A stretch of DNA of 64,000 nucleotides. It comes from Isoetes taiwanensis. Taxonomy: Eukaryota > Streptophyta > Lycopodiopsida > Isoetales > Isoetaceae. The notes under the pieces were generated by a model, which saw nothing but the letters and a program-made list of their open reading frames with translations, was not told the DNA's origin and did no database searches. Position 1 is the stretch's first letter, and each line of letters opens with the position of its first letter. The stretch spans positions 9,712,292 through 9,776,291 of the forward strand of contig JAJEKV010000049.1 in NCBI GenBank assembly GCA_021234155.1, in the 5' to 3' direction. Of this stretch, positions 32,270 to 43,067 are shown piece after piece. The translations under genes and the position numbers were made by a program.

Positions 32270-35200
32270 TCATGTATTTCGTAACTTTATCTCTAATATA
32301 TAATTGTAATATGGAAGGTAAGGGGCTAGCTTAACATACGCAAGCATTTTTAGAATTTTTAAGATTAGGATTGGACACGTGTAAGATGATAAAATTAAGC
32401 CTCTTATAAATTGATATGTGTAGGGAAATGTAGGGAAAGAGTAGCTTAAGAGATTAAATTGATGCTCATACTAGGTTCTAGAATTTTGCAGAAGGTTAAA
32501 TTATGTAGTCAGGAATGTTCTAGATGGGTCTGTGCTTTTGTATAAAAGGAGGCGGCAGCGACAGTCCAAGACATGGCTAAGCGTTGGTTTCCTTTGGATT
32601 TCACAGTTGAAGGCAGCGATGATTAGTAGTAGCCTACGATTAGTGGGCGGCAATCACCAAAACCACCAGTTTAGAAGATTAGGTCTGATATTACGGCAGT
32701 TCTAGGCTGCCTTTGGGGTGTTCAAAATTTTGGTAGGATTCAAGTATCATAGCACAGAGTTGGGGTTGTGAAAAGCACAGAATGCTGTGAAATCAGTCGG
32801 CCTGTGGTTTGCTTCTTCTGCAGATACTTGGTTCTGGCATCCTGTGGCTGTGGGTTTTCAATTTTGGCTGGATTCAGGTGCCATAAAACGGAGTTGGGGT
32901 TGCGAAAAGCACAAAATGACTCTGAAATCAGTCGGTTTCATCTTTTCGTTGATACAAAAGGGAGGAGTAGACGTCCATCAGCTTGAAATATGACGCGATT
33001 TTTCTCCTGAGCTAGGTCGGTAGCGTCCAATCTTGGGAGATTTTTGGGTTTGAATAGGCGAGTCTTGATTATGGAAAAGGCAACAGCTCTGGACGCCCGC
33101 GACTGTGTTGGTATATTTTTGAAAGATTTGGTACCGAACTATAAAAATGAAGGAGCACTCTAAGAGAAAGGGAGAATAGGATACTAGTAGAGCGTGGAGC
33201 AAAGGAGCGGATGATAGAATATAAGAACCTAATGATAATGATTTTGCCATAAGCTTTTATGGAGGCTCTATGCACAATTTATACAGGATTTGGTCGGCTG
33301 TTCAGAAAATATCTTGCCTTTGCTTCCTTTTTGCTTTGGCTTCGGATTGTACCCAGGTATTTGCCCTTTTTTGTGGGATTGTCTAGGGTTTTATCATCTG
33401 TGACACTTAATTGGACCAAGAAATTACTATGCAATATCTTAATATTGTTGCAGCATAATTTCTGCAATCATTAGCAGACTTCAGGTCAATAATCTGAAGA
33501 GCATGGTTCGATATATAGTTATTATTGTTAGGGGGGATTGATTCACATCATATAAGGGTTGATTCACGTTGTGAAAATGCTGGCAGGACATCAAGGGACT
33601 GTGCAGAGCTTAGTTTCAGGTAGATTTGCTTGCAGAGACTGTGAAGTCAGGCAAGATACTATATTCTATTTTCTTCACAATCTGAAGAATTAGTCTCATA
33701 AAGTTACCGTTTCTTGCCAAATTTTAGGTGAAGATGCATTTAAAGGTGGCGAAAAATTATCAAGAAGAGAAATGGAGATCCCACTTATGTAGTTGGAGTA
33801 GTTTCCTTATTGCTTGATTGAGTACTGAAAAAAATTGTACTTTCAGAATCTCTGGGTAAATTTTGCAGCACAAGAATGAAAAATCATACTTGGGAGCGGG
33901 AGAACAAACAGGTATAATAAGCTTCTTATAGCAGAGATGCCAAACTAGATGGGCAACAGGAATGCAAAACTCTGTTAATCAAGCCTGTAGCAGAACATAG
34001 CACTTTTTATTTTCTTAATTTACAGGACATGATAGGATACTCTGGGCTTTTGTTTCTCTCAAAATGGAGTAAAAATCCATATCCTTACCATCGGACATGC
34101 TGCTAAATTGCTCGAGGTAGTTTGAATTAGATAATGATAGATTTATATTCGATTTTTTGTGTTGCTTATGCTGGTGGCCTTGTCTGCTCTGCTCTAGATT
34201 GTGAGGGCTTTTTTTCAGTTGGTAATTGCATTTGAGTTTACAGAGCAACCTAAGAGACCTTATAAATCTATAGTAGTGATTTTGCATCTTGCTGCATTCC
34301 TTCGAAGCAAGTCTCCCTTTCTTTTTTTTATGCAATGTTTTCTTTTTTTTATGCAATGTTTCGTTGAATCCGGCCCTGGACCCTTTTACATTTCTTCAAG
34401 ACCTTTCTCTTCCTTAACGATATGCACATCTCTTTGCAAAGCTCTGGTTTGGGGTTCGAGGGCTAAACTTATGCTTTTATTTGGGCTCCAACTTTTGCTC
34501 CTATGGCACTTCCAAGCTTGAAGAAAGCACATCACAAGAAGAAAGAAGCAATGTTCGGAATAAAGCTGAGAGCAAAAGCTAAGCACAATATGGTAGTAGG
34601 AAAGGACCAACAGGGACCTAGATTTATTTTGCAACTGCCTGAAGGCGCATGAGTTGAAACTTTAACAACAGAATATGGCTGCCGGAACTGGTGATGGTGA
34701 TATCTATGGCAAGGAAAAAATAAGGCAAGCATAAAATCTGTTTCTGTTAGATACCCTAGTGGTTTCATAAGCCCTCGCTTCAGAAACTACAGCAAACACA
34801 CTAGCAAAGTGAGCAGACCCTTGGTATAAGAGGCACAGACCAGGGGTAAACCCTTCTCCAAGGAAAAGCATTTTTTAATTCCTTTTTCCTCCAAATCTGG
34901 CTCCTCTCCTATTTCTTCTGTCCATCACTCAAATCTATACATGCTTCAAGCAAAATTCAGACTCCATCCAGCATACAGAAACCATAGCCACTTCCCAGAT
35001 GACATCCAGTGCATTAACGTTTCTTAAAAAAGAGGAAACAAAACCTTATAAAACTATGTAAATGACCCCAATTATTATTTATTTATGACGTTTGCATGTC
35101 CTAGAAAAAACATAAGGGTACAAAATGGTACAAAATGCCTTCGTTTGTAAAAATACATGGGTTTTCTAAACAATAGCAATAATCCTCTTGAATTGTCCAT

Positions 35201-36660
35201 TATAGAAAGTAAAACAATCACTTGACCAACTAACAAAGGTCATCTCGAATGGGACAACAAAATTAGATCAAAATATATGATACCAGGCTTGCACTTTATG
35301 CAATAGAAGGACAACCAAAAACCGATCGCATTTTTGATGCGAAGCATGCCACCATGAACATCGAGACATCTAAAAGGTACAAATTACTGGAGAAAACCAT
35401 TGCATGCATTTATTTATACTACTTGACACCATTTCGTTCACTATAGTATTTTCAGATACGTTGTTCAAGCAAAATTAACAGACTCAACTGAAGAGGCCTG
35501 GGCTTCCCTTCTCCTGACCAATTGTCCATGATTTGGAGCACAAATCAGTCAATGCTTAAAAAAGAGATGCAGAGATTATTGTGGATCCCTCAGGTGTTTT
35601 ACAACATTGTGGTACAAACTAAGTTCATGAACAAAAAAAGCCAAAAGGTCATTATTTAGGGAACCAATCAATAGGTGAACCAAAGGTCATTATTTAGGGA
35701 ACCAATCAATAGGTGAATCACAAACAGTAACATGAATCTACATTGTTTTCTGAATGAACTCGAACCTTTTGCACTCAATACATACATATATTTATAACAA
35801 AAATGTATCTGCAAATAAAAAATTGTGCTGATTTCTAACAACAGGTTACAGCATTATACACTCCTTGAACCAGTTTCCATCAAATCAGCATTAAATCTTT
35901 ATCTTATTTCGATGCATCTACAGTAAGAACAAAATCCTACCAGAGAAGGTATTGATGCTTTTGCACCTATTTGCTTAGAGACAACAGGTGAAGCAATTAT
36001 GTTCGTGAAAGAACTTGCAGGCCGTGCAGTTGAGTACGATTTGAATTCAACAGATAATCCAAAGAATATGTGCCAGTTTTCTAATAGACATTATTCGTCT
36101 TTTAACTTGCAAATCCAATCCAAATTATTGTTGATACTACAAGTAAGAGATTATTCGTCCCCTCACTATACTGCTGAGCAATGTAGCCGTTTAAGCCTTC
36201 AATATTAAAACATGCCATCCCACCTCATAAGTTTACCCACCTCAGTTTACCCACCACATAAGGTATTAAACTTGGGTATGCTGTCCACGTCAATTGAAAA
36301 GATTTTATTCTTTTTTTACCTCTATCGGTCTTTGTGGCATGACGTAAAAATACTATCTATCTATCTATCTATATTAAACGTGTCATTCCATATAGCTTCT
36401 CTTTTTTTTTGAACCCACAAACTGTTGACTATTTTAAACAAATTCCCCACATTTGAGTTTTTCTAATGGAATGTTTTAGTTATTTTGCCCATTATATAGT
36501 GGTATTATATAGTGGTATGTAGCTACAACAAAGTCATGATCCCATGTAGCTGCAACATCCGACCTCAAAAACTATAAGGTCTGCTTCATATGAATATGGA
36601 TAGCCATAAGATGAACATTTTTTATGTTGTTATTGACCAACTATAATATTATGGTGAATT
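32270..36660. other. Non-coding stretch
   Basis: I recognise no gene here. Features seen are a paired phrase GAAATCAGTCGG with GTTGCGAAAAGCACA near 32765-32940, a T-rich duplication at 34315-34360 and a 38-bp tandem duplication at 35644-35719. A short TCTA repeat lies at 36350-36371. Confidence 0.5.
35644..35719. repeat. Tandem duplication, period 38 bp
   Basis: The segment AAAGGTCATTATTTAGGG... at 35644-35681 is repeated at 35682-35719 with one difference near the end. Confidence 0.9.
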
Positions 36661-36698
36661 TTTTTATGAGTTGTTTGTAATGCTTAATTAATTTGAAG

Positions 36699-36882
36699 AA
36701 GAAGAAGAAGAAGAAGAAGAGATTTTAACGTCACGCCACAAGGCAGCGTCCTATCGGACATGTGACACTTTACAACACACCCAGATGGGTCCTGCCCCCA
36801 CCACTTTACATTGCTGAAGTGGGTCCTTCCCCCACCAACTTTACATTGCATGGCCACTTTCACAACGAGGCGTTGAACCCGT
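36699..36882 (-). mobile_element. tRNA-derived SINE, 5'-truncated, with long target duplication
   Basis: This copy matches 13926-14111 but stops, on the minus strand, at TCACGGGTTCAACGCC, so the first part of the tRNA head is missing. It is bounded by a 31-bp direct repeat (36668-36698 and 36883-36913) that starts GAGTTGTTTGTAATG. Truncation at the 5' end, a simple-sequence tail and a long direct repeat are the signature of LINE-machinery retroposition. Confidence 0.75.
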
Positions 36883-36984
36883 GAGTTGTTTGTAATGCTT
36901 AATTAATTTGAAGGAAGTGTGCATGATGGAATATCAATGACTATTTCTTCTTTTTTCTTAAAGACACAAACTAAAAAGCACAAC

Positions 36985-37022
36985 GTAGCGGCGGTGACAA
37001 CCGCCGCGATAAATTCTTGTAT
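36985..37022 (+). repeat. Hairpin-ended dispersed repeat, copy D
   Basis: Arms GCGGCGGT (36988-36995) and ACCGCCGC (37000-37007) around GACA, then GATAAATTCTTGTAT. The arm sequence differs from copies A-C but pairing is complete. Confidence 0.75.
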
Positions 37023-37107
37023 GATATAACTGTGTTGTTACCATTCAATTGTTATCTTCATTTCTGATCTAGTTTTTATCATTTTCCATTCGCTTGCAAC
37101 TCCAAGG

Positions 37108-37556
37108 AAATTGGGCGCCCGCCCATTTTTTTCTGGAGGTCTCGATGGAATTCCCAAGGCAAAGTGGGTGCCCACCCAATTAAGCTGGGAAGCTTCCAAG
37201 GAGCTTTGTTCAGACAATTCCAAGAGCAAAGTGGGCGGGCGCCCAATTTGCTCTGGAGGACTGGAGGTAACTTTCATCAGATCATCTCCAGGACAAAGTG
37301 GGCGGGCGCCCAATTTGTCGGGGGTGGCCTCGAGAAAGCTTTGTTCAGACAATTCCAAGAGCAAAGTGGGTGGGCTTCAATTTGCTCCGGGAGGACTGAG
37401 GCAAGCGGCTGGCCCAATTTGTCGGGGGTGGCCTCGAGAAAGCTTTGTTCAGACAATTCGAAGAGCAAAGTGGGCGGGCGCCCAATTTGCTCTAGAGGAC
37501 TGGAGGTAACTTTCATCAGAGCATCTCCTAGACAAAGTGGGCGGGCGCCTAATTTC
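37108..37556. repeat. Tandem array built around palindrome copies
   Basis: Six clear palindromes (37108, 37161, 37228, 37295, 37467, 37534) and two degenerate ones (about 37363 and 37400) alternate with two spacer types, one containing AGCTTTGTTCAGACAATTC and one containing GGAGGTAACTTTCATCAGA. Most left arms here are AAAGTGGGCG rather than AAATTGGGCG, so the array grew from a variant unit. The repeat period is near 205-240 bp for a two-palindrome unit, with shorter single units inside. It ends about 180 bp from the stop of the 167-codon ORF. Confidence 0.85.
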
Positions 37557-37735
37557 TTGGGGGTAGCCTCCAGATGTTACTTTATCAATGTAGACAAGAA
37601 GCATTCTATTCATATAGGAATGTAGTACATGGCTGGAGTACATAGATAATAAAAAGAACTAAACATCATGCCTCGAAAGAGATAGTTGAACAGAAACATA
37701 ATAGATAATAGTAGATAATATTATACATGGAGGTT

Positions 37736-38239
37736 TCAGTCAATGCCCAGTTCCACCGCAATTAGATCCCCTAGATCGAACTCTGTAATGGCTTGTCGGC
37801 TATACAGATCAAGCCAGTCATCCAATTCTCGCATCGAATGAGGAGTGCTGAGGATGAGCTTGGTTACCAAACCCACACGCTCCCTTTTTTCCTTCTTGTA
37901 AAGCTTCTTAAATAACGACCGGAACCTGTTGTGCAGCCAAACATCCTCCATTTTCAGCAGCCTCTTCAGAGCTTCTCCCCTGTAAATATGGCGTTTCAAT
38001 GAAATCAAGCAGCCTTCCAGCTCCACCCTGCTGAGGTGATCCGGCTCATCGCCATCCTTCATCAACTCTCCCCTACGGAGGAGCTTTCTGAGTTGGTTTC
38101 TCATTTCTTCTGTTCCATCTTGGTTTATCTCGTTCTGCACCTCGACCTGAAGCTGATTCGCATGAGCTAATATTGGCTCGCAGATATGGGACTGCATTTC
38201 GCTCATTGTGAATCCAGCGCTGCGCCTGGTTCGGACCAT
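37736..38239 (-). CDS. Intact 167-aa ORF next to the palindrome array, unknown function
   Basis: A single uninterrupted frame runs from ATG at 38239 to a stop at 37736. The protein begins MVRTRRSAGFTMSEMQ, is highly charged and looks mostly helical, with basic runs (KKLYKKEKRER) and a C-terminal acidic stretch (TEFDLGDLIAVELGID). There is no signal peptide or membrane segment. The first residues loosely recall the basic H3-like start of the large gene at 20.0 kb, but that resemblance is weak. Its position beside the palindrome array suggests it belongs to the same island. I do not recognise the family. Confidence 0.5.
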   Translation of the reverse strand: MVRTRRSAGFTMSEMQSHICEPILAHANQLQVEVQNEINQDGTEEMRNQLRKLLRRGELMKDGDEPDHLSRVELEGCLISLKRHIYRGEALKRLLKMEDVWLHNRFRSLFKKLYKKEKRERVGLVTKLILSTPHSMRELDDWLDLYSRQAITEFDLGDLIAVELGID

Positions 38240-38604
38240 TCTGACTGTCCCAACTACGAATCTACACTATGCAGATTTGCGAATGCGGGCTACTGTGGCG
38301 AGACCACCTCTAGTCAAGGCGCTTGGGCAGGACACAAACTCGGATGGCGCTTCTTTGGCTAAATAGATACAAGGCCTGCCATCTCACCTACCTGCACGAT
38401 TCCCGAAATTTTGCATCATTCTAACGAATAAAACCCCTATATTCTAAAAATTCGGGTCCATTTGGGAGTCATATGGACTTAGGAAAAGTCCATATATAAT
38501 GAAATTATGCTTTTATTCTACTGAAGAAAAAGGTATCTTCGAATGACCTGATATAGTGGATACAACCACAGCAGCTATGTTTCTAAAACTGGAGTCTAAG
38601 TCTG

Positions 38605-39051
38605 TGTTAGCCCTTTGGGCTAAACATATGTATGAGTGGCATAGGCCACATGTATTTATCACATTGGACCACTTGATCTAGGGCCCAGATTTAGCCCACA
38701 TATGTGGTAGGTGGCATAGGCCACATGTATTTGTCATATTGGACCCCACAATCTATGGCCCAGATTTAGCCTAGATCTGTGGAGGGTGAGATATCATTTA
38801 GGGTTAGGGTTTTGCTCTACTATTTAGAGAGAGCATTTCCTCTCATTGTTTAGGCTTTTGCTCACGTTTTGGAGCACCTCCTTTTGGAGCATCAATATGA
38901 TTCTGTTTTGTTCATTCTTTGTTTTGTTCTTGTTCTTGGAGTTTCTTCCCATCTTCATTTGTTGATCCATGAGCATTTGTGGCAGCCCTGTGGCATCCGG
39001 CAGTCATGGACTGCTGCTGCAAGGTGATGCCAAGAACCCCAAACATCAACA
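38605..39051 (+). repeat. 5' LTR of the LARD-like element
   Basis: 447 bp. It contains two copies of GTGGCATAGGCCACATGTATTT-type sequence and a telomere-like TTTAGGGTTAGGGTTTT at 38797-38813. Confidence 0.9.
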
Positions 39052-41127
39052 CTGGCGCCTCATGCCGGGGTCTCTTGAGCTCATGATCATCCTTTTGTTT
39101 TCTTTTCCAGCATCTCCAAAAGTTTTTAAGCAAAAAAAATTTTGGTTCTACATCGACACTTTCTGGGATTTTTATCTCTGATATTTGGCCACCGTTCCTT
39201 TTAGACAGAGGCTAAAATGGTTTGTGACTCAAGACAGCAGGCGGTACATTTCTTTCTCTTATCTAACATTGCCTATTGTTTGGAAAAGCAAGAAACACTG
39301 GAAGAGGATCAACGGCTCTTCCATATGTGATTCTCGCTGAGGCTCTGTTTTTGCACAGAGTTTCAATGGCACCTGTAATTTTTGTTACAGACGAACACCA
39401 TTTTGCTCGGTTCCTTCAAAACGAACACCATTTTGCTCTTCATCGAAATATTTTTCCATACTCTATTATGTTATATGGCCATCGTTTCAGCACAAACAAG
39501 CTGCAGATAGTTCACAGAACAGAATGCCAACACTCCCACGGCTCTTCTCCTTGTATACTTAGCCATATTTTTTCAGGAGTTTGAAGCTCTGTTCTTTACA
39601 GAGTTTTCTAGACCTGCATCGCTTTGGTATCTGTCTTCTTCATCGACTTATTCTCCGTCATTTTTAGATGTGGTCTTGCTTGGACAAGCAAACCACCCAA
39701 GAAGAGGCCCAACGGCTCTTCCACAGGCATCTATCTTTTCTGAATCTCTGCAGAGTTTTTCTTTGAGTTCCAACTTGATACAGAGGTCTTGCAAATTTTC
39801 AGTTCCAGAGCAAGCAATAAATATTTCGATTCCTTCCTTTGAAATTCATCACGGACACTTGCTTTGGATTTCTTGTTTGATATGCTGCACAGACCTGCAG
39901 ACCAGTCCTTTACGAGAACAAAGGGGATCCAGAACACGGATGCCCACCGCCACACAACATGCAATCCTTCTCAACATGAGAGGCCCATCGGCTCTCTACA
40001 TGACTATCTTTGCCAAACAGCAGAAAGCAGAGTAAATTCAGCAAAGGAATGTCCTTCAGCTGGATAATCACCTCGGCGATCTGATCAAGAGCAGCGCACA
40101 TGCAACATTTCAGGACACCCTGCCTGCACATTCAGTGAATACCTCTTCGTCATTCATGGATAAGAAGCAGAACTATCTTGCAATCGCTCTGCCACAAATC
40201 GACATCCATTTTGAAGCCCACACCCAGCTACAAAATCAAGCCAGCCTGACCTATTGTTCTTCCCCGGGCTTCAATACAAACCACAGACAAATCAAGTTCT
40301 TCAAGGATAGAAAGTTTTTTCTGCCACATCTGATGAGCCAGCCCCAACCATGCCGAAATTTCCGGCGCAACTCTCTAATTCTATTATGCCAGCACTTATT
40401 CAGGCAACACAGAAGGATTTTTCTGCCATATCCACTCTGTTTCTAAAAAAAACCCAGCCCGCATTCGTCAGATCTCCCAGGGGATTTTTTTCGTTATGAA
40501 GATTTGGGTCCACATTGGCATTGAATTCCAAAGAACCGACAGAAGGCACCTGGCATGACATTCTTAATCTGCGTTATTCAACAAATCCTTGATGGCATGG
40601 AATCTTTCACAGGAATCCTCGGCCTCCAAAAGTCCAGCATCTGCTCGCTCTCACTAAGCTAAGGTAAGGATAGTTGATGCCTTTCGCATTCCTCTGCAAC
40701 ACAGCTCCAGAGTACCCCACTAGCAGCAGGACCAGAGGCCATCATCTAAGGAGTCTTTCAAAACTTTCTGCATCAAACTGTAGCTTACCCTTCTAAAGAA
40801 TCACGCTTATTGCTGACTTCTTGAAGCAAATCGACCCATCCAAACACTGGCAACAGGGGATTATCAATTCCTTTCTGTATCCCCTTTTCGCCCTTTCAAA
40901 TCTGCCGTCATCGACCTTACAACAGTGCAGAAATCGAAATCCTTCTGTCACAGGCAAATTCGTTTTGTCCAGACCATTGCAGACTAATCTCTCGCATTTT
41001 GGCAAGCATTTTGCATACCTCCTTGCACTACTCGTAAGCAAGGGTTCTTTCAGTTCATTCCGACAGGCCATCACACCACCATAAAGGCCTTGATAACTTC
41101 CACGACAATGAAGCAAATAACACCACG

Positions 41128-41420
41128 GTCTCTTACGGCGTGGAGATTCTGAGCAAAAACACAGCCACGGCCCATCACGGCGTGGAGACTCTGAGCAAAA
41201 ACACAGCCACTGCCCATCATGGCTTGGCTTCTCTGACCATCACGGCTTGGCGTCACGGCATCCACGGCAGCGTGGCCTCCCACGGCGTCACGGCCTCCCA
41301 CGGCGTGCCACCATCTTTTTTGCCTTTAGTGCATCCACGGCCTCCCACGGCGTGGGTCAAGCACAGAGCCTATGGCCTATCACGGGCGTGGCACCACTTC
41401 ATTGCGTGGGACGCGTGACC
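41128..41420. repeat. CACGGCGTGG-rich repeat zone
   Basis: Repeats of CACGGCGTGG and CCTCCCACGGCGT, including a 45-bp unit (GAGATTCTGAGCAAAAACACAG...) present twice. CACGGCGTG contains an inverted CACG/CGTG dyad. Isolated copies continue to about 41760. Confidence 0.8.
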
Positions 41421-41879
41421 CCCACACCAGACAGAGAAAAATACATGCAACAAAAAATAAATGCTTCAATATCCACGGCCCCATGGCGTGGAAATTTTTG
41501 AGTTCCTTCCCATTGTCACAAACTCTTTTAGATATCTTTTTACGATTTTTCTCTTTCATCGAGAGACTTTCGACGATCATTCAAGATGGGCCACATTTTG
41601 GTGTTTTCCACCCCTTCTATTATTGAAGCCCTTTTTTCTCATACCAGATATCTAGTCCTACTATTATGCCTTTGGAGGTAAAATTTCATGCAACTATGAC
41701 TTCAAACATCACGACCCAACGGCGTGAATTCAACAATCTGTCACGGCCCCTCACGGCGTGACTTCAAGCACAACTTTCGATCCACTTTTGATACAAGCAG
41801 CATCTGAAGCATATTTTTGGCACATTTTGGGGGACGCTCATCTTTTGCCCGCTTCTTCTATCTGCTTCGCACCTTTGTA

Positions 41880-42290
41880 CCAACAAATTTCAAGTTCCTG
41901 CAATGGCGTGAAGATGAATTCTGCCTTCCGCCCCTTCGAGCATCAACCTCACATGGCCACATGGCATGTGCAGGCCAATTTCAGCAATTTCTCTTTGGTG
42001 TCAACTTTTTCAAGTTCAATATTTTGATCAACCTCATCCGTCCATAATACATGGCGGTAGAGCCTCTTTCAAGTTCAACCAATGGCGTGAAGATGACTTA
42101 TAGCCTTCCGCCCCTTCAATTTCAACTCCTTCAAGTTCAACTATTTGCTCAAACTCTTTCAAGTTCAACAAATGGCGTGAAGCTGACTTGCCTTCCGCCC
42201 CTTCAATCACTTATGTTTCAACTCCTTGTTTCAACTTTTCAAGTTCAACACTGGCGTGAAGATGACTTAGGACCTTTCGCCCCTTCAACA
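41880..42290. repeat. Irregular repeat around CAAGTTCAAC..ATGGCGTGAAG..CCTTCCGCCCC
   Basis: Four to five imperfect units of roughly 60-90 bp, each with TTTCAAGTTCAAC, a GGCGTGAAGATGA core and CGCCCCTTCAA. It lies in the 3' third of the LARD-like element. Confidence 0.75.
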
Positions 42291-42620
42291 ATTTTTGTTT
42301 CCTCATTTTTGATCACCTCATTACAAGACACTTTGATTGGCGCATGTATTTGGAGCTAAGTGGCAAGCTCTATGAGAAGTGGTGACAGCCTTCTCAACCT
42401 TAGATTCGACTTCTCTGGCTTTAAAGGAGCTTGTGGCAAGCTCAAGAGAAGTGGTGACAGCCTTCTCAACCTCTCATGATTTTTGTACTTCATCGACATT
42501 GGCATTTTTGGATCAAGACTTCGGCGACATTCTCATTATTTCCCCTCACTTTGGACACTGTTGTAAATGTTTAACCTACTGTTATAAAGGTTCTACATAG
42601 TTTGGTGTGGTGGGGGGGAG

Positions 42621-43067
42621 TGTTAGCCCTTTGGGCTAAACATATGTATGAGTGGCATAGGCCACATGTATTTATCACATTGGACCACTTGATCTAGGGC
42701 CCAGATTTAGCCCACATATGTGGTAGGTGGCATAGGCCACATGTATTTGTCATATTGGACCCCACAATCTATGGCCCAGATTTAGCCTAGATCTGTGGAG
42801 GGTGAGATATCATTTAGGGTTAGGGTTTTGCTCTACTATTTAGAGAGAGCATTTCCTCTCATTGTTTAGGCTTTTGCTCACGTTTTGGAGCACCTCCTTT
42901 TGGAGCATCAATATGATTCTGTTTTGTTCATTCTTTGTTTTGTTCTTGTTCTTGGAGTTTCTTCCCATCTTCATTTGTTGATCCATGAGCATTTGTGGCA
43001 GCCCTGTGGCATCCGGCAGTCATGGACTGCTGCTGCAAGGTGATGCCAAGAACCCCAAACATCAACA
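42621..43067 (+). repeat. 3' LTR of the LARD-like element
   Basis: 447 bp, by eye the same as the 5' LTR. The telomere-like motif is at 42813-42829. Confidence 0.9.

Larger units (their letters stand above)
39052..42620 (+). other. Interior of the LARD-like element, no coding capacity seen
   Basis: Short ORFs on both strands lack family features. A phrase encoding TALPQ-like residues around CAACGGCTCTTCCA is repeated at about 39310 and 39709. Two simple-repeat zones are listed separately. Confidence 0.7.
38605..43067 (+). mobile_element. Non-autonomous LTR retrotransposon (LARD-like), very young
   Basis: Two 447-bp LTRs (38605-39051 and 42621-43067) begin TGTTAG and end CAACA, and I found no difference between them by eye. 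The 5-bp direct repeat GTCTG flanks the element (38600-38604 and 43068-43072). A primer-binding-site-like TGGCGCCTCATGCCGGGG starts at 39053, and a purine tract (GGTGGGGGGGAG) precedes the 3' LTR. The 3.57-kb interior has no gag, protease, integrase or reverse transcriptase. It consists of low-complexity and internally repeated DNA. It must rely on another element's proteins. Gypsy-type mobilisation is suggested by the TGGCGCC primer site. Confidence 0.9.

Noticed and set aside
18651-37555. Palindromes as a CRISPR array
   Set aside because: Spacing is irregular over 19 kb, there are no unique spacers of constant length, and the context is eukaryotic.
15472-38239. The island as an endogenous giant virus
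   Set aside because: A methyltransferase-like gene, histone-like tail and small paralogs could suggest it, but there is no capsid, polymerase or packaging gene and the genes have spliceosomal introns. I kept the neutral term island.
40793-41116. Minus-strand ORF of 107 codons in the LARD-like interior
   Set aside because: It resembles no retroelement protein and lies in a non-coding element with many chance ORFs.
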